64,000 bases of DNA from contig CAKPRG010000004.1 of assembly GCA_934182465.1 (NCBI GenBank), forward strand, positions 137,957 through 201,956. Reading direction: 5' to 3'. The stretch is from an uncultured Clostridia bacterium (lineage in GTDB: Bacteria; Bacillota; Clostridia; TANB77; CAG-508). A program made the position numbers and the translations under genes. Below, piece by piece: positions 23,376-33,709 of the stretch. Each line of letters starts with the position of its first letter. Position 1 is the first letter of the stretch. The notes under the pieces are model-generated. The model had not been told where the DNA came from. It was given only the letters and a program-made list of their open reading frames with translations, and made no database searches.

Positions 23376-25868
23376 TTATTTAACTACAATATTGTAAATT
23401 TTTCCTTTTACATAAATTTCTTTAACAATATTTTTTCCTTCCAATACTTTTTGAACAGTTTCATCATTTTTTACAACTTCTTTTACCGTATTTTCATCTG
23501 CATCTTTTTCTACTTTTATAACTGCTTTTACTTTTCCATTTAATTGTACTGGAATTTCAATTTCATCATCTATTGTTTTAGCTTCATCATAAGTTGGCCA
23601 TGGTGTTTCATTTATTGTTTTTGTTTCTCCTAATATGCTAAATAGTTCTTCTGTCATATGTGGTGCAAATGGATTTAATAATTGTAAAAATGTTTTGTAT
23701 TCTGCTTTAGTTATCATTTTATCTTTTACAAATTCATTTGTCATTGTCATAAATGTAGCAACTGATGTATTGAATTTCATTTCTTCAATATCTGAAGATA
23801 CTTTCTTTATTGCTTTGTGCATCATTTTTTCATGTTTTTCAGAATATTTATCTTCATCAGTCATTATATTTTGTAAATTCCATACTCTATCTAAGAATTT
23901 TCCACAGCCACGAATGCTTTCCATAGACCATGGAGCTGTTTGATCAAATGGCCCCATAAACATTTCGTATACACGGAATGTATCTGCTCCAAATTCTTTT
24001 ACTATATCGTCTGGATTTATTACGTTTCCTTTTGATTTAGACATTTTTTCTCCATTACCACCTAAAATCATACCATGTGATGTTCTTTTGTGATATGGTT
24101 CTTTTGTTGGAACCACTCCAATATCATATAAGAATTTATGCCAAAATCTTGAATATAATAAATGAAGTGTCGTATGTTCCATTCCTCCATTGTACCAATC
24201 AACTGGACTCCAATATTCAATTGCTTCTTTTGAAGCTAAAGCTTCTTTATTGTGTGGATCCATATATCTTAAGAAATACCAAGATGAACCTGCCCATTGA
24301 GGCATTGTATCTGTTTCTCTTTTAGCTGGTTTACCACAATGTGGACATTTTGTATTTATCCATTCTGTTTGTTTTGCTAAAGGTGATTCTCCATTTTCTC
24401 CTGGTTCATAATCTTCTATATCTGGTAATTTTAATGGCAATTCCTCTTCTGGAATTGGAACCCAACCACAGTCTTCGCAATATACCATTGGAATTGGTTC
24501 TCCCCAATATCTTTGACGAGAAAATACCCAATCACGCAATTTGTAATTTACTTTTCTTGTTCCTAATTTATGTTCTTCTATATATTCAATTGCTTTTTGA
24601 ATTGCTTCTTTACTTGAAAGCCCATTTAAAAATTCTGAATTTACAGCTATTCCATTTTCAACATCTGTAAATGCTTCTTTCATTCCTGTTCCTTCTGGCA
24701 CTTTATCTCCAGCAAATAAGTAATCAAAATTTGCTTCTAATTCATTTTGTAATTTTCCAGCTTCTGTATCTGCTTTTGGCATTATTACAGGTTTTATTGG
24801 TAAATTGAATTTTTTAGCAAATTCAAAATCTCTTGTATCATGTGCAGGAACAGCCATAATAGCTCCTGTACCATATGTAATTAATACATAATCTGAAATC
24901 CAAATTGGTATTTCTTTTTTTGTAAAAGGATTTACTGCTTTAATTCCTTTTATTTCAACACCTGATTTTTCTTTATTTAATTCTGAACGTTCAAAATCTG
25001 ATTTTAAGCTAGCTTGTTTTTTGTAGTTTTCTACTTCTTCTAAGTTTGTTATTTTATCTTTATATTTTTCTATAATTTCGTGTTCTGGTGCAACTACCAT
25101 ATATGTTGCTCCATAAATTGTATCTGGTCTTGTTGTATAAATAAGTAAAGTATCATCTGTATCTTTTATTTTGAAGTTTACTTCTGCTCCTTCACTTCTA
25201 CCAATCCAATTTTTTTGTTGTATTTTAATTTTCTCTAAATAATCTAAATCATCTAAATCATCTATTAATCTTTGTGCATATTTTGTGATTCCAAGCATCC
25301 ATTGACTTTTTTCTTTTTGTACTACTGGGCTTCCACATCTTTCACACACACCGTTTACAACTTCTTCGTTTGCTAAACCAACTTTACAACCTGTACAAAA
25401 GTTAATTGGCATTGTTGTTTTATATGCTAAACCTTTTTTGAATAATTGAATAAAAATCCATTGTGTCCATTTGTAGTATTCTGGATCTGTTGTATTTATT
25501 TCTCTAGACCAGTCAAATGAAAATCCTAATGATTTTAATTGTTCTCTAAAATGATTTATGTTATTTTCTGTAGTAATTTTTGGATGTATATGATTTTTAA
25601 TTGCATAATTTTCAGCTGGGAGTCCGAAAGCATCAAAACCAATTGGATATAAAACATTATATCCTTCCATTCTTCTTTTTCTTGCTATAATGTCTAATGC
25701 TGTATAACTTCTTGGATGTCCTACATGTAAACCTTGTCCAGATGGATATGGAAATTCTATTAATCCATACCATTTTTTCTTTGTGTAGTCATCTTTTGCA
25801 TTAAATGTTCCTTCTGTGTACCATTTGTTTTGCCACTTTTTTTCTACTTCTTTAAAATTATATGCCAT
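23376..25868 (-). CDS. leuS: Leucyl-tRNA synthetase
   Basis: The ATG at 25868 after GGGAGAG gives 830 residues starting [15 protein letters not shown], the normal bacterial LeuRS start; a 25-residue upstream frame is rejected. The class I signatures are HVGH (in [15 protein letters not shown]) and KMSKSKGN, with a CP1 editing domain ([27 protein letters not shown]) and a zinc motif (CEDCGW, CPHCGK). It charges tRNA-Leu with leucine. No T-box leader is evident upstream. Confidence 0.97.
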   Translation of the reverse strand: MAYNFKEVEKKWQNKWYTEGTFNAKDDYTKKKWYGLIEFPYPSGQGLHVGHPRSYTALDIIARKRRMEGYNVLYPIGFDAFGLPAENYAIKNHIHPKITTENNINHFREQLKSLGFSFDWSREINTTDPEYYKWTQWIFIQLFKKGLAYKTTMPINFCTGCKVGLANEEVVNGVCERCGSPVVQKEKSQWMLGITKYAQRLIDDLDDLDYLEKIKIQQKNWIGRSEGAEVNFKIKDTDDTLLIYTTRPDTIYGATYMVVAPEHEIIEKYKDKITNLEEVENYKKQASLKSDFERSELNKEKSGVEIKGIKAVNPFTKKEIPIWISDYVLITYGTGAIMAVPAHDTRDFEFAKKFNLPIKPVIMPKADTEAGKLQNELEANFDYLFAGDKVPEGTGMKEAFTDVENGIAVNSEFLNGLSSKEAIQKAIEYIEEHKLGTRKVNYKLRDWVFSRQRYWGEPIPMVYCEDCGWVPIPEEELPLKLPDIEDYEPGENGESPLAKQTEWINTKCPHCGKPAKRETDTMPQWAGSSWYFLRYMDPHNKEALASKEAIEYWSPVDWYNGGMEHTTLHLLYSRFWHKFLYDIGVVPTKEPYHKRTSHGMILGGNGEKMSKSKGNVINPDDIVKEFGADTFRVYEMFMGPFDQTAPWSMESIRGCGKFLDRVWNLQNIMTDEDKYSEKHEKMMHKAIKKVSSDIEEMKFNTSVATFMTMTNEFVKDKMITKAEYKTFLQLLNPFAPHMTEELFSILGETKTINETPWPTYDEAKTIDDEIEIPVQLNGKVKAVIKVEKDADENTVKEVVKNDETVQKVLEGKNIVKEIYVKGKIYNIVVK

Positions 25869-26010
25869 CGCTTTTCTCTCCCTTTTATATATTTTAATGA
25901 TGACTAGTATTATATAATATTTCTTTTCTTTTTTCAACATCAACTATAAGAAAATTATGAATAACTCTAACAAATTATATAATAGGAAACGCAAAGCATT
26001 TTACTATACA

Positions 26011-26038
26011 AAAAATAGCCTTTTCCTCGGCTATTTTT
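26011..26038. terminator. Bidirectional terminator after mazF
   Basis: AAAAATAGCC pairs with GGCTATTTTT around an 8-base loop. It is just beyond the mazF stop, on the leuS side. Confidence 0.8.
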
Positions 26039-26062
26039 ATATAAATTGTTTTAATTAGTTTA

Positions 26063-26425
26063 CTATTGTTCTTCTTCAAATCCCAATCCAAAACTAATTC
26101 CAATTGCATTATTAACTTGATTCATTATGTTAGTATCATCTATATGCCCTATTTTTTCTTTTAATCTGCTTTTATCTATTGTTCTAATTTGTTCTGCAAG
26201 AACAACTGAATCTGATTTTAGTCCATTTTCTTTTGATGTAATTTCTATGTGCGTAGGCAATTTACTTTTTCCCGTTTGTGATGTAATTGCAGCAGCAATA
26301 ACAGTTGGACTATATTTATTTCCTGTATCATTTTGTATTATCAAAACAGGTCTAATTCCACCTTGCTCTGAACCTATAACTGGACTTAAATCTGCATAAA
26401 ACATATCTCCTCTTTTTATTATCAT
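26063..26425 (-). CDS. ndoA: MazF/PemK-family endoribonuclease toxin
   Basis: 120 residues of the EndoA/MazF type: [34 protein letters not shown] is the family signature, with the catalytic Arg (GGIRP) and Thr ([15 protein letters not shown]), then [20 protein letters not shown]. MazF cuts single-stranded mRNA at short sequence motifs. In Bacillus it pairs with an antitoxin (NdoAI) encoded just upstream. Here the upstream gene is an unrelated membrane-anchored protein, and no ribbon-helix-helix or AbrB-type antitoxin is visible. Confidence 0.93.
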   Translation of the reverse strand: MIIKRGDMFYADLSPVIGSEQGGIRPVLIIQNDTGNKYSPTVIAAAITSQTGKSKLPTHIEITSKENGLKSDSVVLAEQIRTIDKSRLKEKIGHIDDTNIMNQVNNAIGISFGLGFEEEQ

Positions 26426-26477
26426 ATTTCTTCACTCCTATTAATTACATATAGAACGTAATTATTGCTATGCTTAT

Positions 26478-27095
26478 TTAGTTTATTTCTATATCTGTAT
26501 ATAATATGCAAATTTTAGTTTTTTGGTTTTTATCTTTAATTTCAATTTTCTCTATTTTTTTAGTTTCTTTATTAAAATATATTTCAATATATTTACCATA
26601 TGTATTTTTTTCGTAATTTTCTAATTGTAATATTACAGTATTCCCTTCTTCTTCTATATTCAAATTTTCATTTTGCATTTGTTTTACTATTGAATCTAAA
26701 CATAATAAATTTGATAAATATTCACTATAATCAGTATAGATTTTTTCAAGCTTCAAATTTGTATTTTTTATTCTTACTTGGTTATTTTCCTTTTCTATTG
26801 TTAAATTTTCTATTTCTTTTGGTTCTTTTACTATTTGAATACTTTTGTCATTTTTTACTTCTTGATATATTTTGTATTTTGTTTCATTTTTATTACTATA
26901 AATAGTAACATCTAAATTTGCCTTATAATTTTTAATATCTTTCACATAAGCAATAATATCTTCATTGTTTTTGATATTTATATTATTACCAGTAATTTTA
27001 TTTTTATAATAAATACTTATAAAAAATATTAAAATTATCATAATTATTAAAATTAATCCAATAATTAATTTTCTTTTTTTACAATCCAAATTCAT
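26478..27095 (-). CDS. Membrane-anchored LolA/GerS-like protein, unknown
   Basis: 205 residues. A basic start (CKKRK) and one membrane helix (about 9-29) anchor an extracytoplasmic domain of repeated beta strands (YKANLDVTIYSNKNETKYKIYQEVKND ... KIEKIEIKDKNQKTKICILYTDIEIN). That pattern resembles the LolA/LppX-like half-barrel of clostridial germination proteins such as GerS. The resemblance is by eye and weak. It lies 52 bp upstream of mazF on the same strand. Confidence 0.5.
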   Translation of the reverse strand: MNLDCKKRKLIIGLILIIMIILIFFISIYYKNKITGNNINIKNNEDIIAYVKDIKNYKANLDVTIYSNKNETKYKIYQEVKNDKSIQIVKEPKEIENLTIEKENNQVRIKNTNLKLEKIYTDYSEYLSNLLCLDSIVKQMQNENLNIEEEGNTVILQLENYEKNTYGKYIEIYFNKETKKIEKIEIKDKNQKTKICILYTDIEIN

Positions 27096-27179
27096 TATTT
27101 TCTCCCTTTTATCATTTTTAAATAATAATACAATTCTTTAAAATATATAATTTTAAAAAATTAAAATATTTCATCAAAA

Positions 27180-27208
27180 AAACAAATAGACAATACATCT
27201 ATTTGTTT
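27180..27208 (-). terminator. Terminator of the minDE-rodA-dusB unit
   Basis: AAACAAATAGA pairs with TCTATTTGTTT; on the minus strand it is followed by a T run, about 40 bp past the dusB stop. Confidence 0.75.
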
Positions 27209-27248
27209 CAATTTTATTCATTATATTATTTTTTATGATTTTATACTT

Positions 27249-28226
27249 TTACAAACTATCAAAATATTGATTTAATAAAGAGAAAAATTTTTCTGCACTG
27301 TCAACCTGATTTATTGCTTCTCTAAATACTGTTGCATTTTTCATTCCTTTTACATACCATGCTATATGTTTTCTAATTTCTCTTGTTGCAACATATTCAC
27401 CTTTTTCTTTTAATAGCAATTCAAAATGTTCTTTTATTACGCTCTTAACTTCTGTATTTGAGATTTCAGGCATTTTTTCATTGTTTTCTAAATAGTATCC
27501 TATCTTTTTAAAAATCCACGGATTTCCCAAGCTAGCGCGTCCTATCATTATTCCATCTACATTGGTTTCTTCAAACATTCTTTTTGCATCTTCTTCTGTT
27601 TTTACATCTCCATTTCCAATTACTGGAATATTTACACTTTCTTTTACTTTTCTAATTATGTCCCAATCAGCAACTCCAGAATAAAATTCTTCTCTTGTAC
27701 GACCATGAACAACTATTGCACTTGCACCTGCCTCTTCTATTGCTTTTGCTGCTTCCACTGCAACAATATGTTCACTATCCCAACCTTTTCTAATTTTTAC
27801 AGTAACTGGTTTTAATGATTTTTGTACTACTTCTTTCGTTATTTCATATACTAAATCTAGATTTAATAATAGTTTACTTCCATCTCCATTTTTAACTACT
27901 TTTGGTGCTGGACATCCCATATTTATATCTAATATATCTGATATTTGACTTACTTTTTCTGCAGCTTTTCCCATAAATTCTGGTTCATTTCCAAAAATTT
28001 GCATAGATATTGGTCTTTCAAAATCTTCATAGTTCAACATCAATTTTGTTTTTTCATCTTCATAGCAAATTGCTTTTGCACTTACCATTTCATTACATAT
28101 TAGCCCAGGATTTCCGTATTTTTTACATATAATACGAAAAGGCAGGTCTGTTACGCCTGCCATTGGAGCTAATATTAAATTATTTTCTAATTCTACATTT
28201 CCTATTTTCAATTTTTTCAAATACAT
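27249..28226 (-). CDS. dusB: tRNA-dihydrouridine synthase
   Basis: 325 residues of the DusB type, an FMN enzyme reducing uridines in tRNA. The motifs LAPMAGVTDLPFR, the catalytic-Cys region MGCPAPKVVKNGDGS, HGRTREEFYSG and GNGDVKTEEDA ... GIMIGRASLGNPWIF are all present. It starts only 3 bp after the rodA stop, so the two are cotranscribed. Confidence 0.95.
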   Translation of the reverse strand: MYLKKLKIGNVELENNLILAPMAGVTDLPFRIICKKYGNPGLICNEMVSAKAICYEDEKTKLMLNYEDFERPISMQIFGNEPEFMGKAAEKVSQISDILDINMGCPAPKVVKNGDGSKLLLNLDLVYEITKEVVQKSLKPVTVKIRKGWDSEHIVAVEAAKAIEEAGASAIVVHGRTREEFYSGVADWDIIRKVKESVNIPVIGNGDVKTEEDAKRMFEETNVDGIMIGRASLGNPWIFKKIGYYLENNEKMPEISNTEVKSVIKEHFELLLKEKGEYVATREIRKHIAWYVKGMKNATVFREAINQVDSAEKFFSLLNQYFDSL

Positions 28227-28229
28227 ATT

Positions 28230-29336
28230 TTACCCCATAAATATCGCTTTTTGTCGTCTTGAACTAATATTTAATAATAATCCAATACATATAAAGTTTG
28301 TTATTAATGAACTTCCACCATAACTTACGAATGGTAATGGTACACCTGTAATTGGTAATAATCCAATTGTCATTCCTATATTTTCTACCATATAGAATAA
28401 AAAGATTCCAGCTATTCCTATTGCAATATATGAACCTATATTGTCTTTTGCAGTTTTTGCAATAAATACTGCTTTTGTTATAAGAACAATATACAAAATT
28501 ACAATACTTACAGTTGCAACAAATCCTAGTTCTTCACCTATTACTGCAAATATAAAGTCTGTTGTTTTTGGATACAAGAAACCTAATTGTGTTTGATTTC
28601 CTTTTAATAATCCCATACCAAATACTTGCCCTGCACCAATTGCTAGTTTTGATTGATACATATTGTATGATGCACCTCTTATATCATTTTCTGGATGTAA
28701 AAAGCTATCTATTCTAGACAAAGCATGTGCAGGTAAGTGAGTATAAACAATAGGTGCTGCTATTGCTATTGCAACTACTGCAAATATTATATATTTTCTA
28801 TCTAATCCCGATACAAATAACATACATAATAAAGCTGTTATAAAAGCCATAGCTGTTCCATAATCTGGTTGTTTTATTATTAATAAAATTGGAATTCCCA
28901 TAAGTATAAAGTATATTAATAATTTCCAAATTTTATTTATTTCTTTTCTACCTTTAATTTGCAATTTGTTTAAAATAAATGCCATAAACAATATTACAGC
29001 AACTTTTGCTATTTCTGAAGGTTGAAAAGTAAAACTTTCTCCTATTTTAAACCAACTGGAAGCACCATTTATTGGTTCTGTAAAAAGTACACCAACGAGC
29101 ATTCCAATACTTACTACGTACAGCAATGGTGAAAATTTTACTATAATATTATAGTCTATTGTCATTGCAAGTATTAAGAATGGAATACTAACTACAAACC
29201 ATCTAATTTGTTTTTTAAATTCTTCTAATTCAGTTGTTTGCGTTGCAGAAAATAATGCTACTGTACCTATAATGAATAATATGATACTTACAATTAATAC
29301 AGCCCATTCTGTATTTTTTAGCAATTTATTTCTCAT
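28230..29336 (-). CDS. rodA: RodA/FtsW-type peptidoglycan polymerase (SEDS)
   Basis: The ATG at 29336 after GAAGGGA gives 368 residues with ten or so membrane segments. SEDS signatures: FQPSEIAKVAVILFMA, KQPDYGTAM, the FGMGLLKGNQTQLGFLYPKTTDFIFAVIGEELGF block, and TGVPLPFVSYGGSSLI near the end. It polymerises glycan strands, for elongation when RodA. The RodA rather than FtsW/SpoVE call rests on its place behind minDE, the arrangement seen with rod-shape genes. Confidence 0.9.
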   Translation of the reverse strand: MRNKLLKNTEWAVLIVSIILFIIGTVALFSATQTTELEEFKKQIRWFVVSIPFLILAMTIDYNIIVKFSPLLYVVSIGMLVGVLFTEPINGASSWFKIGESFTFQPSEIAKVAVILFMAFILNKLQIKGRKEINKIWKLLIYFILMGIPILLIIKQPDYGTAMAFITALLCMLFVSGLDRKYIIFAVVAIAIAAPIVYTHLPAHALSRIDSFLHPENDIRGASYNMYQSKLAIGAGQVFGMGLLKGNQTQLGFLYPKTTDFIFAVIGEELGFVATVSIVILYIVLITKAVFIAKTAKDNIGSYIAIGIAGIFLFYMVENIGMTIGLLPITGVPLPFVSYGGSSLITNFICIGLLLNISSRRQKAIFMG

Positions 29337-29369
29337 TCTATTTCCCTTCACTTTTTCTCTTGTTCAAAT

Positions 29370-30329
29370 TTATTTCTTTTTAGTTTTCTTTCTTCCAGTT
29401 TTATTTGTTTTTTCTTTTTTCTCTTTTTCTTTTGCTTCAGAAGATTCTTCGCTCTCAGCAAGTTCAGCTTCTTCTGCAGCTTTTAGTAAATCATCAAAAG
29501 TTACATCGTCATCATCTTCGTCGTCATATTCCAATTCTTCTATATCTTTTAATAAGTTATCTGTTTCTAAAGAATTTTCATCTTTTACTTGTTCAATAGT
29601 TGTTTCATTATTTCTAACTTCTTTTTCAGATTTAATAGCTTCTATATTTTCATTATTTTTTTCTTCTAGTTTTGTGCCATCTATTTCTTTAATTGATTCT
29701 TCTACAATTGTTTCTATTATATTAGATTTATCTTCTATAGAATTTTCACTTTCTGCTTTTAAATTAGAATTTTCTTCTGAACTTGCATTTTTTACTTCTA
29801 CTTTTTTATCTGATATTTCTTCAACTGTTTTATTGTTTTCTTCTAAATGCTCATCTATATTCATATCTTTTGTTTTATTTTTATCTATATTACAATTAAG
29901 TTCTCCATTTAATTCTTTTAATGCATTTTCATCTAATAAAACTGTTCTATCTTTAAAAGAAATTTCATCTTCTTTTTCTATTTTCTTTTCTGCCACTACT
30001 TCTGTTGTTTTATTTTTTTCTGATTTTGCTTCATTTTTTATATTTACAATTGGAATGTTAGCATATAATAATGGTGCTCCATTTGTTCCATCTGAATTTA
30101 CTTGTGTAGTAAGTCTTACATCAATTGCATTTTCATCAACTTCTATATATTTTTTTATAACATCTATAATTTCTTGTTTCATAAGTTCTAAAAAATCAGC
30201 TGATACATTTGCTCTATCTTGCATTAAAACTAATTGAAGTCTTTCTTTTGCAGCATCTTTTGATTCTACATCTTCAACAGTTTCAGGCTTAACCATTTTT
30301 TTGAAAAAATTTCCAAAATTTTCAAACAT
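29370..30329 (-). CDS. minE: MinE with a ~220-residue acidic C-terminal extension
   Basis: Residues ~24-97 are a standard MinE: SKDAAKERLQLVLMQDRANVS, the MinD-binding helix, then FLELMKQEIIDVIKKYIEVD and VRLT. MinE releases MinD from the membrane and sets division-site selection. Normal MinE is about 90 residues; this one has 319. The tail (about 100-300) is rich in Glu, Asn and Lys, looks disordered and coiled, and ends in a basic GRKKTKKK. It lies 28 bp after minD. No frameshift is needed to explain the tail: it is one open frame with a plain stop. Confidence 0.9.
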   Translation of the reverse strand: MFENFGNFFKKMVKPETVEDVESKDAAKERLQLVLMQDRANVSADFLELMKQEIIDVIKKYIEVDENAIDVRLTTQVNSDGTNGAPLLYANIPIVNIKNEAKSEKNKTTEVVAEKKIEKEDEISFKDRTVLLDENALKELNGELNCNIDKNKTKDMNIDEHLEENNKTVEEISDKKVEVKNASSEENSNLKAESENSIEDKSNIIETIVEESIKEIDGTKLEEKNNENIEAIKSEKEVRNNETTIEQVKDENSLETDNLLKDIEELEYDDEDDDDVTFDDLLKAAEEAELAESEESSEAKEKEKKEKTNKTGRKKTKKK

Positions 30330-30356
30330 CTTTTTTCTTCCCCTCTGTTTTATGAT

Positions 30357-31151
30357 TTAAGCTTTTCCGAATAATCTTCTTAATCTTGCAAAAAAACCTG
30401 TTTCCTTTCCTGGTACAGTTACTTCTATGTTTTCTCCTAAAATTCTTCTTGAAATTTCTATATAAGCTTTTCCAGCTGGAGCTTTTTTATTTGAAATAAC
30501 TGGTTCTCCTTTGTTTGTTTGAGTAATGATATATTCATCATCTGGTACTACACCAATTAAACCTATTGATAATAAGTCTACTATATCATCAACATCCATC
30601 ATTTCGCCTCTTCTAACCATATTAGGTTTTAGTCTATTTACAATTAATTCTGGATTCTTTATTTCTGATGATTCTAGTAATCCTATTATTCTATCAGCAT
30701 CACGAATTGCTGAAATTTCAGCAGTAGTAACTACTAATGCTCTATCTGCTCCAGCAATAGCATTCTTAAAGCCTTGTTCTATTCCCGCAGGGCAATCGAT
30801 TAAAATATAATCAAATTCTTCTTTTAATTTTTTAACTAACTCTTTCATTTGTTCTTCGTTTATTGCAGTTTTATCTTTTGTTTGTGCAGCTGGTAATAAG
30901 AAAAGTTCTTTAAATCTTTTATCTTTTATTAAAGCTTGTCTTAATTTGCACTTTTCTTCAATTACGTCTACTAAGTCATATACAATTCTGTTTTCTAGTC
31001 CCATAACAACATCTAAGTTTCTAAGACCAATATCTGTATCTACTAAAGCAACTTTTTTTCCTGCTAAAGCTAAAGCAGATCCAAGATTTGCAGTTGTTGT
31101 TGTTTTTCCAACTCCACCTTTTCCTGATGTTATTACAATAACTTCTCCCAT
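30357..31151 (-). CDS. minD: Septum-site determining ATPase MinD
   Basis: 264 residues. Deviant Walker A GKGGVGKTTTTANLG at the N-terminus, DTDIGLRNLDVVMGLE, and DYILIDCPAGIEQGF (Walker B). The C-terminal amphipathic membrane-targeting helix is GFFARLRRLFGKA. MinD recruits MinC to the membrane poleward and is driven off by MinE. minC is normally just upstream; here minD is first in the unit behind its own promoter. Confidence 0.96.
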   Translation of the reverse strand: MGEVIVITSGKGGVGKTTTTANLGSALALAGKKVALVDTDIGLRNLDVVMGLENRIVYDLVDVIEEKCKLRQALIKDKRFKELFLLPAAQTKDKTAINEEQMKELVKKLKEEFDYILIDCPAGIEQGFKNAIAGADRALVVTTAEISAIRDADRIIGLLESSEIKNPELIVNRLKPNMVRRGEMMDVDDIVDLLSIGLIGVVPDDEYIITQTNKGEPVISNKKAPAGKAYIEISRRILGENIEVTVPGKETGFFARLRRLFGKA

Positions 31152-31287
31152 TAGTTATCCTCCTTAAAATTCCATTTGGTAATACTTCTTTTTGTTTTAT
31201 GATATAGTACTTATAACATAAAACGCCTTCGGCAATAAGAATTTTAATATATTATCCAAAATCTTATTTTCATTTTTTTACTTATAT

Positions 31288-31316
31288 ATATTATATTTTT
31301 TTTCATAAAAAGTCAA
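31288..31316 (-). promoter_or_regulatory. Promoter of minD-minE-rodA-dusB
   Basis: Minus strand: TTGACT (31311-31316), a 17-base spacer and TAATAT (31288-31293). It is about 135 bp before minD, in the 395-bp gap 31152-31546, which holds no gene. Confidence 0.6.
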
Positions 31317-31492
31317 TGTATATGCAAATTTTTATGTAATATTTTTGTAATATTGTTACTTTTTGCAACATTTTTCTACTTACGCACGTATTGTTTTGAC
31401 ATATTTAGCAAATTATTTTTAGTTCATCTTCAAAATTTATTTTTTAATCTTCTCTATTTTTTATGCAATATCAAAATTCAAAAATTTCAATA

Positions 31493-31533
31493 AAAAAAGC
31501 CCAGTAATAATTAAATTAAATCACTGGGTTTTT
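31493..31533 (-). terminator. Terminator of the por operon
   Basis: AAAAAGCCCAGT pairs with ACTGGGTTTTT, directly after porB. Confidence 0.8.
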
Positions 31534-31546
31534 ATATTTTTAGTTT

Positions 31547-32509
31547 TTATTCAGCATCTGCTTTATTTGTCATTTCTTCTAAATCTAAAAGTTCTTGCCA
31601 TCTAGCATCAACTTCTTTTTGGAATTCTTCTATCATCCATTCATTTCCTGGTTTAAACATATGTTTAAATCTCTTTTGAGGTTTTAAGAATTCTTCAATT
31701 GGAAGTTTTTTAGCTGGTTTATAAGTAATATGATAAACTCCATCAACAACTTCATATAATGGCCAATAGCAAGTTTCAACTGCTAATTTATTTATTTGCA
31801 TTAAGTCTTCTGTATTGTATCCCCAACCTCTTGGGCATGGTGCCATTACATTTAAGAATGTTGGTCCTTCTGTATAAATTGCTTTTTCAGCTTTTTCATA
31901 TAAATCTTTAAAATTTCCTAATGCTAAAGTTTGAGCAACATAAGGTAAGTGATGTCCTACCATAATTTTAGCTAAATCTTTACGAGATTGCATTTTTCCA
32001 GGAATTTTTTTACCTGCTGGTGATGTTGTTGTATCTGCAAATTTTGGTGTTGCAGATGATCTTTGAATTCCTGTATTCATATATGCTCCATTATCATAGC
32101 AAACATATAATAAATCATGTCCTCTTTCCATTGCTCCAGATAAACTTTGAAGTCCTATATCATAAGTTCCACCATCTCCACCAAATGCAATAAATTTTGT
32201 AACTTCATTTTCTGGAATTTTTCCAGTAGATTTCATTGATTTATATGCTGCTTCTACACCTGATAATGTAGCTGCTGCATTTTCAAATGCTGTATGAATA
32301 TAAGAATCTGTCCATGCTGTATATGGATATAAGAAAGTAGAAACTTCCATACAACCTGTTGCATTTGATACAACTACATGATCTTCTGGTTTTACAGCAC
32401 GAAGAATCATTCTAGCAACAGCTGGTGCTCCACAACCTGCACACATTCTGTGTCCAGCTGTAAGTCTTGATGGTCTATTTGCTACAACTTCTTTATGATT
32501 ATATGACAT
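31547..32509 (-). CDS. porB: Pyruvate/2-oxoacid:ferredoxin oxidoreductase beta subunit
   Basis: 320 residues, the thiamine diphosphate subunit. CAGCGAPAVAR at the start supplies cluster cysteines, the TPP motif is FGGDGGTYDIGLQSLSGAMERG ... CYDNGAYMNTGIQRS, and NVMAPCPRGWGY is typical of PorB. It oxidises pyruvate to acetyl-CoA and CO2, reducing ferredoxin. The start codon overlaps the porA stop (TAATG), so they are translationally coupled. Confidence 0.93.
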   Translation of the reverse strand: MSYNHKEVVANRPSRLTAGHRMCAGCGAPAVARMILRAVKPEDHVVVSNATGCMEVSTFLYPYTAWTDSYIHTAFENAAATLSGVEAAYKSMKSTGKIPENEVTKFIAFGGDGGTYDIGLQSLSGAMERGHDLLYVCYDNGAYMNTGIQRSSATPKFADTTTSPAGKKIPGKMQSRKDLAKIMVGHHLPYVAQTLALGNFKDLYEKAEKAIYTEGPTFLNVMAPCPRGWGYNTEDLMQINKLAVETCYWPLYEVVDGVYHITYKPAKKLPIEEFLKPQKRFKHMFKPGNEWMIEEFQKEVDARWQELLDLEEMTNKADAE

Positions 32510-33696
32510 TATTTATCCCCCCTTAAACCTAAATATCTATAAGGATTTTCCATTTTTCCAGTTGCTTTTATTTTTAGTAAATCTTCATAAACTGTTTCTA
32601 AGTCTTCTACAGTTGTATCTCTACCACCAATTCCATAAATATAATTTATAGTTGGTACTTGAATATTATTTACAAACATTCCAGATGTAACATCTTCAAA
32701 TAAAGCTCCTCCTGCAGCATTTAATGAATCAGCTTTATCTAATACTGCAACAGCTTTTAATCCTTTTAAAGCTTCTGCTATTTCTTTAGCTGGGAATGGT
32801 CTAAATACTCTTATTTTTAATAGACCTGCTTTAATTCCTTTTTCTCTTAATTTATTTACTGTAGCTTTTGCAGTTCCTGCTGTTGAGTTCATACAAACAA
32901 TAGCAACTTCTGCATCATCTAATTTATATTCTTCAAAAAATCCATATTTTCTTCCTGTTAATTTTTCAAAATCTTTTGCTACTTCTAATATAACATCTTT
33001 TGCTTTTTCCATAGCTTTTCCTTGTTGAGCTTTGTGTTCAAATAAATATGCTTGTAAATCTAAAGGACCTATTGCCATTGGTTCTTGTTTATTTAATAAA
33101 TAATGTTCTGGTTTGTATTTTCCAACAAATTCTTTTACTTTTTCATCTTCAATAAGCTCTATGTTTTCAATTGAATGAGATGTAATAAATCCATCTTGGC
33201 ATACCATTAATGGTAATAAAACATCTTTATTTTCGGCAATTCTATGTGCCATTATTAAATTATCATAAGCTTCTTGATTTGTTTCTGAAAATAATTGAAT
33301 CCAACCACTATCTCTAACTCCCATTGCATCTGAATGATCACAATGTATATTTAAAGGTCCTGATACAGCTCTGTTTACTAAAGACATTACTATAGGAAGT
33401 CTTAAACTTGATGCTATATAAATCATTTCCCACATTAAAGATAATCCATTTGCTGATGTTGCAGTCATTGCTCTAGCACCTGCTGCTTCTGCTCCAATAC
33501 AAGCACTCATAGCACTGTGTTCACTTTCTACTGCAACAAATTCTGTATCTACTACTCCATTACTAACAAATGTTGAAAAGTATTGTGGTATTTCTGTTGA
33601 TGGAGTAATTGGAAATGCAGCAACAACATCTGGATTAATTTGTTTCATTGCAGTAGCAGCTGCTTCATTACCACTTAATCTTTCTCTAATTCCCAT
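32509..33696 (-). CDS. porA: Pyruvate/2-oxoacid:ferredoxin oxidoreductase alpha subunit
   Basis: 395 residues of PorA: GNEAAATAMKQINPDVVAAFPITPSTEI, EHSAMSACIGAEAAGARAMTATSANGLSLMWE and the C-terminal VAVLDKADSLNAAGGALFEDV. It contributes domains around the TPP site of the four-subunit, archaeal-type enzyme, rather than the single-chain PFOR common in clostridia. It lies between porD and porB. Confidence 0.93.
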   Translation of the reverse strand: MGIRERLSGNEAAATAMKQINPDVVAAFPITPSTEIPQYFSTFVSNGVVDTEFVAVESEHSAMSACIGAEAAGARAMTATSANGLSLMWEMIYIASSLRLPIVMSLVNRAVSGPLNIHCDHSDAMGVRDSGWIQLFSETNQEAYDNLIMAHRIAENKDVLLPLMVCQDGFITSHSIENIELIEDEKVKEFVGKYKPEHYLLNKQEPMAIGPLDLQAYLFEHKAQQGKAMEKAKDVILEVAKDFEKLTGRKYGFFEEYKLDDAEVAIVCMNSTAGTAKATVNKLREKGIKAGLLKIRVFRPFPAKEIAEALKGLKAVAVLDKADSLNAAGGALFEDVTSGMFVNNIQVPTINYIYGIGGRDTTVEDLETVYEDLLKIKATGKMENPYRYLGLRGDK

Positions 33697-33709
33697 TTTT
33701 AACTCCTTT

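Noticed and set aside
25869..26010. T-box riboswitch before leuS
   Set aside because: No T-box sequence, specifier loop or terminator/antiterminator pair was found between the leuS start and the mazF terminator.
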